DNA of 64,000 nucleotides, taken from NCBI GenBank assembly GCA_951640195.1, contig OX621166.1:744001-808000 (forward strand). The letters run 5' to 3'. The position numbers and the translations under genes are program-made. The notes below the pieces were generated by a model. The model had not been told where the DNA came from, did no database searches, and saw only the letters and a list, made by a program, of their open reading frames with translations. The DNA comes from Porpolomopsis calyptriformis. Taxonomy: Eukaryota; Basidiomycota; Agaricomycetes; Agaricales; Hygrophoraceae. Shown one piece after another: positions 46,625 to 56,134 of the stretch. The number at the start of each line of letters is the position of its first letter. The first letter of the stretch is position 1.

Positions 46625-47266
46625 CCAGCATCTTTGGAACATCTGAAGTGTAAATCTGGAGTGTAAATTTGTGAATAAGCTGCTTTGGGGTTAGCTGTCA
46701 TGTATAGGTCATATCAAACTGAGTAACAAATATTACAATCCCACTTGCAGGCCTTCATCCTTATCCACATGAAAATATTCCTATTTTAGATACACAAGAT
46801 AAAGTTTTGTGTGACTGTGTCATTAACCCATAAATATAGAAAGTGCTAAATATCAGTATTTTAGTTGTATTAGAAACAGTTCTTCATGTATCCTCTAATA
46901 TTGAGACTAAGATATTGTTCAAGTATATTAAAAGGATTCTGTCTACTCAGAATTGCAAGAATTTAAGTTGAGCTGAAAGCCCAGGTGTAACATCAACAAA
47001 AGTCCAAGAAGTATACCTTGTTAGACCTTGCTAGGTAATGTCCACCCAGACAACCTGGAAGACCCCCACCTTGTAATACAAAAACCTCACATCTTTTGTA
47101 GGCCAGGTTTGACTAACCTAATCTATTTGCAAGAACAGGGCATTCTCGCACATTATGAGACCATCTTACAATACAAGGTATTGTCAATTCATATTGTTCA
47201 GACCATTCCTTGTAAGGTACAACATATTTTTATTAGTCCAAATATCTAATGAATACATGTGATACT
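46625..47266. other. AT-rich, gene-free stretch
   Basis: About 640 bases with low GC compared with the rest. No intact ORF with family features. A short stretch near 46900-46970 reads ETKILFKYIKRILSTQNCK on the plus strand, which weakly recalls the RNase H end of copia elements; too short to call. Confidence 0.35.
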
Positions 47267-47559
47267 TATGAGGGACCAAACTGGACAAAAATCAAAATTT
47301 GTCAATTTAACATGTCTGAATTACCAAAAAAGGCAGTATCCTGCAGGATCCTGCACTCTCCTGCACATTTCCTGCAGGATCCCACACTCTCCTGCACATT
47401 TCCTGCAGGATCCCACACTCTCCTGCAGGATCCTACATATGCAGGAGAGTGCAGGAGAGTGCAGGAAAGGTGCAGGATCCTGCAGGATACTGCCTTTTTT
47501 AGTAATTCAGACTTGTCAAATTGACAAATTTTGATTTTTGTCCAGTTTGGTCCCTCATA
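47267..47559. mobile_element. fold-back (MITE-like) element with CTGCAGGATCC repeats
   Basis: 293 bases forming one large inverted repeat. Both arms begin TATGAGGGACCAAACTGGAC, stay nearly identical for about 95 bases (two or three mismatches) and lead into an array of CTGCAGGATCC and CTCTCCTGCACATTTC units that also fold back on themselves. Flanked by GATACT on both sides (47261-47266 and 47560-47565), a likely six-base target duplication whose last T is the first base of the neighbouring LTR. No transposase; non-autonomous. Confidence 0.78.
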
Positions 47560-47564
47560 GATAC

Positions 47565-47963
47565 TGTTATAAACTGGTTGTTCAGAATGCATTTTACTTC
47601 AGGTGTTCTGTCCCAAGAGATGAAGGTATGGTTCTAAGTCCTTGTTATGAGTAGCTAACAAGGAATCAGACTTAAAGTCTGATACGTACAGAAGGTCCTC
47701 TTTATATACTGACTACTTATCTGTGTGAGTCAGTGCGACATAAACATGAGTCAAAGATAAGGATGAGTTATCGTGATCGATGACAAATCATAAGGGGTTG
47801 AAACATAGATGGAAATGAAAGTGTCTGCATATGGATAGAGTGGTGGGGAATCCCTGAGAAAGGTAATGGGGAATCCCAATGAAGAAGTGTGGGGAATCCC
47901 AAGATAAGGACAGGTTTGCATACGATAAGATAAAGGAAAGAAAAGAAAATTACAACCGTAACA
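47565..47963 (-). mobile_element. 3' LTR of minus-strand family 2 element
   Basis: About 399 bases, ends TGTTATAAACTGG and CCGTAACA on the plus strand. In element orientation it holds TATATAAA (47708-47701) and, 27 bases on, AAGTCTGATTC (47673-47663). The part next to 47565 aligns with the end of the plus-strand LTR at 60693-61049. A GGGATTCCCCA unit is repeated three times inside. Confidence 0.82.
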
Positions 47964-47998
47964 TACACCTTGGCTTCAAAGGAAATTTGTCCCGAATT

Positions 47999-48334
47999 TC
48001 AAACTTGGGCAGTGTCGGTTGTTTTATCCTCTGAGGCCTGAGTTGGGATTTCCTCAGTGGCGGGGGCCTTGATGGCCACTGAGGGGGAAGTGATGAGTTT
48101 GACTTCTGGAGTTGCTTCGACGGGGGAGGGAGCTCAGACTGTCGCAACGTCATTGTTGTCATCGGGATACTCCAAGTCAAGATCGATGGGGTATTCGACC
48201 GACTCTCTGTACTCGATCAACGTTTCCGTTGTTGCGAGGTCTTGTTGAGTCTGAAGGAAGTCTTCCCTGGTGAGCCGTTCGCTTCGACGACTCTCTTCTA
48301 TAAGCTTGGCGATAATGGCGTGGGTGGTGACATT
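47999..48334 (-). pseudogene. ORF3 of family 2, 3' part
   Basis: Downstream part of the third ORF of the minus-strand family 2 element, cut off from its start by the family 3 insertion. It codes for helical and acidic sequence (THAIIAKLIEESRRSERLTRE, then YPIDLDLEYPDDNND) and ends at 47999 after DTAQV. It has one in-frame stop (TGA near 48137). Its frame matches that of the 5' part at 55615-56019 exactly when the 7.3-kb insertion and one target copy are ignored. Confidence 0.7.
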
Positions 48335-48339
48335 GTAGC

Positions 48340-48748
48340 TGTTACGATGCGTTCATTCTTTTTCATTTTATCTTATCTTATCGCAGTCTATCTAATCTTA
48401 TCTCGTTCATTCATCACCTTCCTTATCTCGTCGTCTATCTCGTCTCTCTCTGGTCACTCGTGACCGTGACTGTCACACCTGTCACTGTCACGCATGAGCG
48501 ACTTCCGCCATTGGTCGGCAATGACGCCATCCGCAGCTGTGCAGCCATCCGCAGCAGCTGAATCAGCCGTTCCGCGGATTATCGTTGAGTCGTCGGATTC
48601 AAACTCAGGAGTAGATAAGTAGCGTAGTCAGAGTTTGTATCTTTAGTTTCGATCTCAACATAGACACCCCACCCTTGTCATTCGACTAGGATCTCTGTTC
48701 TATCCGTTGACCCTCTGAAGCCGACCGAAAGATCACTGCGCCTTAACA
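48340..48748 (+). mobile_element. 5' LTR of family 3 element
   Basis: 409 bases, TGTTACGATGCG to GCGCCTTAACA. AGTTTCGATCT at 48645-48655 is the segment complementary to the primer-binding site. No perfect TATA box; GTAGATAAGTAG lies about 35 bases upstream of that segment. Confidence 0.93.
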
Positions 48749-48750
48749 GA

Positions 48751-48761
48751 AGATCGAAACT
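48751..48761 (+). other. primer-binding site of family 3 (self-priming type)
   Basis: AGATCGAAACT, two bases after the 5' LTR, is the exact reverse complement of AGTTTCGATCT within the LTR (48645-48655). No resemblance to a tRNA end. Confidence 0.78.
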
Positions 48762-48931
48762 CACCTCTTTCCCTCTGCTTCTCTCCGCAACAGTCCCTGG
48801 TCAAGATTCGTCTGACAGCGCCCGTCATTGTTTGGTTTACCAACAAGGACCGTCGTTGTTGCTGTGAATCCCAACTTAGGCTTCCCCTGCAGGCCAACCT
48901 CTCTCGTTCAGTGAACCACGGGTGACTCTGA

Positions 48932-50823
48932 CATCCCCGCACGGTAATTGACTCGACCACCACTCTGGCCTCGCGCTCTCCATCACCGCCCCCGCCCTAC
49001 GCCCTCACGAATCCCGAACCACACCAAGCATCGACGTCCGAGCTTATTAGCAACGCGCGTCTGATTGCCGCCGCCGCACTAGACTTGTCGCCGACAGAGC
49101 TTGATTCTCTCACAGAACAGCTCAACCCGTTGGCCGATGAATTCTACGAACCCGACCTCGCCCCTTCTCCACCTTTGTCGCCTTTGTCGTCCTCATCCGA
49201 GGAATCTTTTAATACCGCTCCGTCTTCTCCGATTGAAGATCCGTCCGACCCATCAACGCTCCTTGAAGTAGAGCCCATCGTCCATCTTCAAGTTCGTGTT
49301 CAAGTTCACCGCCCTCATCGTCTCACAGAACAAGTCGTCGTCCCCATCGTTTACGTTTTCCGGCGTCGAGATACGCAAGACGTACGAGAGATCCATCTCG
49401 TACTCGACCATTAGCCAACACGTCTCGATCACCGCGAAGGCCTTCCTACAGCGCATCGGAAACCGAAGAGGAACAAGAGTTCAAGGACGCTGAAGATCAC
49501 GAGATCCACTCGCCCTTCTCGTCGCAGCTCCTCCCTCCTCTCCTTCCTTCTATCTCCTCGCTCGAATCAGGGCCCTCCACCTACGTACCGCGAACCCCCG
49601 TCTCGTTCTCCTTCTTGGGTCTCAGACCTCGACGAACCCCTCCCCCACCTGCTGATCCACCTTTCTCGCGACCCACCTCTAAAGGGAAGCAACGGGTTAC
49701 CTCCGTGGAATTCGAACCAGAACCCGAACCTTCAGACCGGCCTCCTTCTGTTCCTTCTTCCCTTTCCTCCAGAAAACCAAGCCCTTCTCCTCGAGAGCCG
49801 CTGCCTCTCCCTCTCGATACGGATCCCGAATTAAATCCGACTCTGCACACGTCTCCTTCTCCGTCGCCACCCAACAGTCCCCTCCTTGCTCCCCCAATGG
49901 CTGCCCCCGTCTCCAGTAAGATCAAGCTCGCCGAACCTAGCACGTTCAATGGCGACCCCAAGACCTACAGAGACTGGTACCGACAAGTCGTCATCTTCCT
50001 CGCTGGCCGTGGCATCACTGACAAAACCGAACGCGCCCTCGTCACCCTTTCTTACATGAAAGAAGGGACCGCCGCCATCTGGGCTCAACAATTCGTCGAT
50101 GATTTCCTCGATCAGACCGATGCCCAAGGCAACGCCGTCGCCTTCCCTGATTGGGCTGACTTCAAGCTCGGCCTCGACAGAGCTTTCACGGACACTGCTT
50201 CGGAACAACGCGCACGAGAAGAGATCGAGACCATGACGCAAGGGTCGTCGCTTATCGTGGAATACCTCATCAGGTACGAGATGAAGGCAAAACTCGCTGG
50301 CCTCAGCCAGGATAAAGAAAAGATCCGCATATTCGAGAAGAACATCCATCGCGACATCGTTCGCCAAATGTACCTCAACCCTCCCCTCCCCACCGTATGG
50401 ACCGACTACGTTGAAAAGGCCGTAGCCATCGGACAACTCCATGAGCGTTACCGACAACAGGAACAAGCTCGTCGTCCGACCGCTCCTACCTCGCGATTCG
50501 TACCCTGAACCTTCCCCCGTCCTCAGGCTCACCCCGCCGAAGACCGCCGCGTCCCCACCGGGATCATTCATGGTGGACAAGGTAAGCCCATGGACGTGGA
50601 CAAGACGCGTCAGGCCCATCGTTGTTTCAACTGTGGAGAGTTAGGTCACTTCCGCCGAGACTGTCCCAAAGAAAAGGCCGTCGTGAACGTCCGCGCCCTT
50701 TTTTACGACATGACCACGTCGGAGTTGAACGAACTGAAGAACCTCCTTTCCGAAGAGGAGCACGGTTCGATGAACGAAACCCCCGTCCCAGATGACGAAT
50801 CGGATTTTGTCGACGGTCGATGA
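48932..50823 (+). pseudogene. gag of family 3 (frameshift and one stop)
   Basis: Open from 48932 but without an in-frame ATG near the start. Frame changes at about 49255-49270 (apparent one-base deletion within CTCCTTGAAGTAG), then open to TGA at 50506-50508, then again to 50823. Contents: Ser/Pro/Arg-rich N-terminus, capsid-like core (TFNGDPKTYRDWYRQVVIFL, ALVTLSYMKEGTAAIWAQQF) and a CCHC knuckle (CFNCGELGHFRRDC). The stop follows SRFVP and reads TGA, likely from CGA. The true gag stop TGA (50821-50823) overlaps the pol ATG (50820). Confidence 0.85.
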
Positions 50824-53800
50824 AGATGCGTTCCCTTCACTCGACTAGTAGTTGCCTGCTTTGGCATAACATTGTTTCGGACATTTCTCCTTTACTTATA
50901 ATGACGGCATGTACAGTACCGACTATACCCGAATCCAATACCCCCGTTGTTTCTCTCTCTCCGAAACCTGTTTCGTCAGACGCACGCATTGAACGCCCCG
51001 AAATCCCCGTTCCCGAATCATTGTCTCCCTCTGTCGATTCGATCGACGTCAACTCTCTTTTAACGCCCTTAGACTTAATCAATGCCATTAAAAGCGACGC
51101 TAATTCCGCGATTTCCATTCTTCAACACTGGTCGCATCCTGCACGCTCGCGAGAGATGATACAATCCACTGTCGATGAAATCACCGCCCTTACCCCGGAA
51201 AACGCCATCCGAGCCTTGAACGAACTCAAACAACCTCACGTCTTCGTTCGCGGCTCCCAAGGAAATCAACTCGTCCTCAAAGCCCATCTCGTCACCTTGG
51301 ACGATCGTACGGAGCACACTGCCACCGCTCTTGTCGACAGCAGATGCGAAGGCTCCTGTATCGATGTCAAATACGTCCGAGACCACGACCTCCATACGAC
51401 CCCTCTCGCTCGACCCGTCCGAGTACACAACGCCGATGGACAGCCTAATACCGAAGGCCCCATCACGGATATGGTCACCCTCGAGCTACGGATCGGAACC
51501 CACGTGGAAAGGATCAGCTTTGGCGTAACCAACCTCGGTAAAGGACAAATTTTCCTCGGGCACGACTGGCTCAAAACCCACAACCCCTCTATGGACTGGA
51601 GGACCGGCACTCTCGATTTCAACCGATGTCCACCGGACTGTCATCCCTCCGTGGATTCTTCCGACATCAACAACCTCACCCTGGAGGACGACGATCGTCT
51701 CCTCATGATCGACCTTATCCCTGCCATCCGAATCCGGTTGATGACCAAGTCGCAAGAACTCGCGATCAAAGCTGCCGAAGCTCAGAAGAAGGACCGCGAC
51801 TGGAAGGACATCGTCCCCGACTATCTTCATGAATTTCAAGACGTCTTCACCAAGAAAGACTTCGACGAATTACCACCATCTCGCCCTTGGGACCACGCGA
51901 TCGAGTTACTCCCCGGAACCGACGAGAAGCTCGATTGCAAGATCTATCCCCTTAGCGTGGAGGAACGTTCGCAACTTGATGACTTCCTCGGAGAAAATCT
52001 CCGAACCGGACGAATTCGCCCCTCCATCTCCCCTATCGCCTCCCCCTTCTTCTTCATCAAGAAGAAAGATGGTCGATTGCGCCCAATCCAGGACTACCGC
52101 AAGTTGAATGATTTGACCGTCAAGAATCGCTACCCACTCCCCTTGATCACCGAACTCATCGACACCCTTCAGAACGCCCGTTATTTCACCAAACTGGACA
52201 TTCGTTGGGGTTACAACAACGTTCGTATCAAGGAAGGCAACGAACACAAAGCCGCGTTCAGGACTAATCGTGGCTTGTTCGAACCTCTGGTCATGTTCTT
52301 TGGGCTCACAAACTCGCCTGCCACTTTCCAGACAATGATGAATGACATTTTCCACGTCCAGATCCACCAAGGTCACGTACTAATCTATATCGACGATATA
52401 CTGATCTTTGACAAGGATCTCGAAACGCATCATCGGCACGTCTATGAAGTCATGTCCCTACTTCGCGAACACAAACTTTATCTCAAGCCCGATAAATGCG
52501 AATTCGACCAAAGGCAAGTGGAATACCTCAGAGTCGTTGTCTCGGAAGGTCAAGTCAGGATGGATCCGATCAAGGTCCAAGGTATCACCGATTGGCCGAC
52601 TCCGACCTGTAAACGCGACGTTCAGTCTTTCCTCGGGTTTTGCAACTTCTACCGTCGTTTCATCCATCATTTCGCCGGTATTGCCCGCCCCCTTAATGTC
52701 TTAACTGGTAACGCTCCTTTCGAATGGACTGATCAATGTCAGGACGCTTTCGACGTCCTCAAGTCTATCATTACTTCCGCTCCTATTCTTTCTATCGCTA
52801 ATGATTATGACTTACTCCGCGTCGAGACTGACGCTTCAGAATACGCTTTGGGCGCTATACTCTCGCAAAAACAAGAAAACATCTGGAAGCCCATCGGATT
52901 CCTCTCGAAGTCCTTCAGTCCCGCGGAACGAAATTACCAAGTCTACGATCGCAAACTTCTCGCAGTAATGGCCGCTCTTCAAGAGTTCCGCAAGCATCTG
53001 TTGTCCGCGAAGCAAGTCTTTGAGGTTTGGACTGACCACGCCAACCTCCAGTACTTCAAGAAGCCGCAAAAGCTCAACAGACGTCAGGCTCGCTGGCTCA
53101 CGGAGCTGCAAGACTTTCATTTCACCCTTCATCATGTCGCTGGTAAGGCCAATTCGAAGGCTGACATCCTGTCGAGACGACCAGGATTTGAGAGGGGGGT
53201 GGACGATAACGACGACACGATTCTTTTGCCCGACTCTCTTTTTTCTGTCGGTTCTCACCCTATCGTAGACCTCCGACCAGTTCAACTCGATGTCGAACCC
53301 GACCACCTTCACTTACGCATCAAGAATTCCTACCGGAACCAAGAAGATTCCGTCACACTCCTTCAGGAAAAACAAGAAAACGATTGGAAGACTCGAGACG
53401 ACGGTATCCTCACCTTCAATGATCGGATTTACGTCTCTGTCGACAAACCCCTCCGTGGCGAGATTATCTCTCGGTATCACGATAATCCCTTGTCCGGACA
53501 TTACGGTCCCTTCAAGACCACTGAAGTCCTTTGTCGTGACTACTGGTGGCCCACCATCCGTCGAGATGTGAAACAGTACATCTCCGGCTGTGAGACTTGC
53601 CAACGTACCAAGGCATCTCGTCTACCTGCGAAGACCCCGCTTCACCCATTCGATCCCCCGACTCGCCCTTGGGATACGATCACCGTCGACCTCGTAGGAC
53701 CGATCCCCGAGTGTCAGGGCTACAACGCCGTCTTGACCATTGTCGATACCTTTTCGAAAGCCGTCAAGTTCGAGGCTACTCACATCGAGCTCAATTCGGA

Positions 53801-55172
53801 AGGCTTCGCGAAGACCATTCGAGATCGCGTCATCCGAGATCACGGAGTCCCACGACGAATCATTCACGATCGCGATCCATGATTCGTATCCAAGTACATG
53901 ACTGATCTCTTCCGCCTCTTAGGCACGACGCAAAACGTTTCCACCGCTTACCACCCTCAGACTGATGGCCAGTCCGAACGAATGAACCAGACTCTCGAGC
54001 AATATCTGCGAGTCTTCGTCAATCATCGTCAGGACAACTGGAAGGAATGGTTGGCATTAGCTGAGTTCTCATACAATAACTCCATCCACGCTGCTACTAC
54101 CCAAACTCCCTTCTACGTCAATTACGGTCAACATCCTTGGTCTGGAAACGATACCCGAAGAGAAGTCCGAAACGAGTCCGCCACCCAATTCGCAGAACGA
54201 ATGAAGCAAGTCCGTCAGGAGACCGAGTCCGCTCTCAGGCAGGCCAACGAACAAATGAAGGCTAGTCACGATAAGCGATCCCGACCCATTCAGGAGTACG
54301 TCCCCGGAGACAAGGTCTGGCTCGCCGCCACGAACATCAAGACCAATCGTGCAATGAAGAAGCTCAATAACAAACGCTTCGGACCCTTCAAGGTCATCGA
54401 GAAAATTGGTCGTTCCGCCTACCGACTTGAACTCCCCCACGAATGGATGGGTTTACACCCAGTCTTCAACGAGTCCTATCTATCCCCGTACCGTCATTCT
54501 TCTTTTCCTAATCAAAAGGCTCCTCCTCCCCCTCCTCCCCTCCAAGTGAACGACGAAACCGAATACGTCGTCGAGAAAATTCTGGATTCCCGAATCCATC
54601 GGAAGCAGCTCCAATATCTGGTACATTGGGAAGGCTACACCAACGAAGAGAATACCTGGCAATCCGCATCCGATGTCGCGCATGCCCAAGAGTTAGTCGA
54701 TGAGTTCCACGCTCTGAACCCGAAACGACCAGCCCCGAGGCTTCAGATCCGCGTCATTCGCATGGACGACTTCTTTGGCACCGACGATCGCCTTTACGAC
54801 CCGGTTACGGATTCGTACGGCGAAGGCTACAAACCACCAACGATGTCCGACAACATCGATGTCATCGTCCCTCTCGCGCCCGTCGAAGTCGATCGCACCC
54901 TAGATTCCGATTTCGACATTTCTATTCTCTTTCCCCGCCTCCCCACACACGTACGACGAGTCTGGATCTACGAGGAAGGCCCAGTCAACGCGGTCACCCT
55001 CGTTGCACGACTGGACAGCCGTGGCCAAGTACTCCGTCTGTACCAGCTTACGCTCCCTCTTTCGGCCGTGGATATCCAACGACGATACGGCCATTACCTC
55101 CCCGCTATTCCCTGTTACGCGCCTCGCTGGCTATTACGAGACTGCTCAAGACATCTCCAACGCCTACGTTGA
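50820..55172 (+). pseudogene. pol of family 3 (one stop codon), with C-terminal extension
   Basis: Begins at ATG 50820 within the ATGA overlap with gag. Order: degenerate protease (ALVDSRCEGSCID where DSGAS is usual), RT (FTKLDIRWGYNNVRI, YIDDILIFD), RNase H (VETDASEYALGAILSQK), integrase (HH-CC finger with CETCQRTK, then the core with TVDLVGPIPECQGYNA and YHPQTDGQSERMNQ) and a chromodomain (EYVVEKILDSR, YLVHWEGYTNEENTW). A TGA at 53880-53882 cuts the integrase core after HDRDP; CGA is the likely parent. After the chromodomain, about 140 further residues remain (from RLQIRVIRMDDFFG to CSRHLQRLR), which is longer than usual. The protease active site DSR in place of DSG is unusual. Confidence 0.88.
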
Positions 55173-55205
55173 ACTCGCGCGGACGCGATTCTGAAGGGAG
55201 AGTGA

Positions 55206-55614
55206 TGTTACGATGCGTTCATTCTTTTTCATTTTATCTTATCTTATCGCAGTCTATCTAATCTTATCTCGTTCATTCATCACCTTCCTTATCTCGTCGT
55301 CTATCTCGTCTCTCTCTGGTCACTCGTGACCGTGACTGTCACACCTGTCACTGTCACGCATGAGCGACTTCCGCCATTGGTCGGCAATGACGCCATCCGC
55401 AGCTGTGCAGCCATCCGCAGCAGCTGAATCAGCCGTTCCGCGGATTATCGTTGAGTCGTCGGATTCAAACTCAGGAGTAGATAAGTAGCGTAGTCAGAGT
55501 TTGTATCTTTAGTTTCGATCTCAACATAGACACCCCACCCTTGTCATTCGACTAGGATCTCTGTTCTATCCGTTGACCCTCTGAAGCCGACCGAAAGATC
55601 ACTGCGCCTTAACA
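55206..55614 (+). mobile_element. 3' LTR of family 3 element
   Basis: 409 bases; no difference from the 5' LTR found on reading both. Starts 33 bases after the pol stop; the polypurine tract is GAAGGGAGAG just before it. Confidence 0.93.
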
Positions 55615-56019
55615 GTAGCAGTCAACCCACATTCATCTCTTCTATCGCTGGAGCTCCCAAACTTTCAACTCACTCTGATCCCAATGATTCTTCCAAAATA
55701 AGGCACTTTTTTCTGACGCCTTGAGTTCGGCTTGTAATACCTTGCGCTCTTGACAAAGTTCACGATTCCAGTTGCTGATGCTGTTGCTATGGACCGTGAG
55801 GCAGGAGATGGTGATAGCAGGATCTTTGGGGGGAGGAGTTCGAGTAGGACTGAAGAAATCTTCCACGCGTGCATGAGCTTGTTGACGTAATTGTCGAGTG
55901 GAGGAGGCAGAAGTGGAGGGACTGGGAGTAGGGGAGCGGATGGCTGACAAAGGGATTCGTCCAGCACGTCAGATGGCAACTTGAGGGGAAGGGGATTGTG
56001 TGGATCGTGTTGCGGGCAT
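55615..56019 (-). pseudogene. ORF3 of family 2, 5' part
   Basis: Begins MPATRSTQSPSPQ at 56019, 116 bases after the pol stop. A Ser/Pro-rich start is followed by a basic and then helical stretch (RELCQERKVLQAELKASEKS, FWKNHWDQSELKVWELQR). In-frame stops: TGA after QVAI, TAG at 55642-55644 and TGA about 55633-55635. The frame continues past the family 3 insertion into 48334-47999, giving about 247 codons in all. Layout (after chromodomain, before 3' LTR, MPAxRS start, coiled coil, acidic end) parallels ORF3 of family 1. Confidence 0.68.
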
Positions 56020-56134
56020 GATGAAGTATTTGTCGTGAAGGAAAGTGGAGACGTCTTCGCAGTTTATAAGGAGTGATTCTAAAAATAGAGGTCAATTCTT
56101 GGCAGACGGGATGATAACAAATGAATGAATAGAA

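Larger units (their letters stand above)
48340..55614 (+). mobile_element. full-length chromodomain Ty3/gypsy element, family 3
   Basis: 7,275 bases with 409-base LTRs (48340-48748 and 55206-55614) that look identical by eye, flanked by the target duplication GTAGC (48335-48339, 55615-55619). It sits in ORF3 of a minus-strand family 2 element. Gag and pol are present with a frameshift and two stops. Identical LTRs point to the most recent insertion in the window. Confidence 0.93.

Noticed and set aside
46900..46970. Copia RNase H remnant
   Set aside because: Similarity is limited to about 20 weakly matching residues; not enough to call.
47261..47560. CRISPR-like array of CTGCAGGATCC units
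   Set aside because: Eukaryotic context, no unique spacers, and the units belong to a large inverted repeat.
47249..47592. ORFs of about 90 codons across the fold-back element
   Set aside because: Open only because the repeat unit lacks stops; similar peptides appear on both strands, as expected for an inverted repeat.
49831..50619. 262-codon minus-strand ORF within family 3
   Set aside because: Antisense to gag core and zinc knuckle; no independent features.
51906..53312. Minus-strand ORFs of 156-158 codons within family 3 pol
   Set aside because: Antisense shadows of RT and RNase H.
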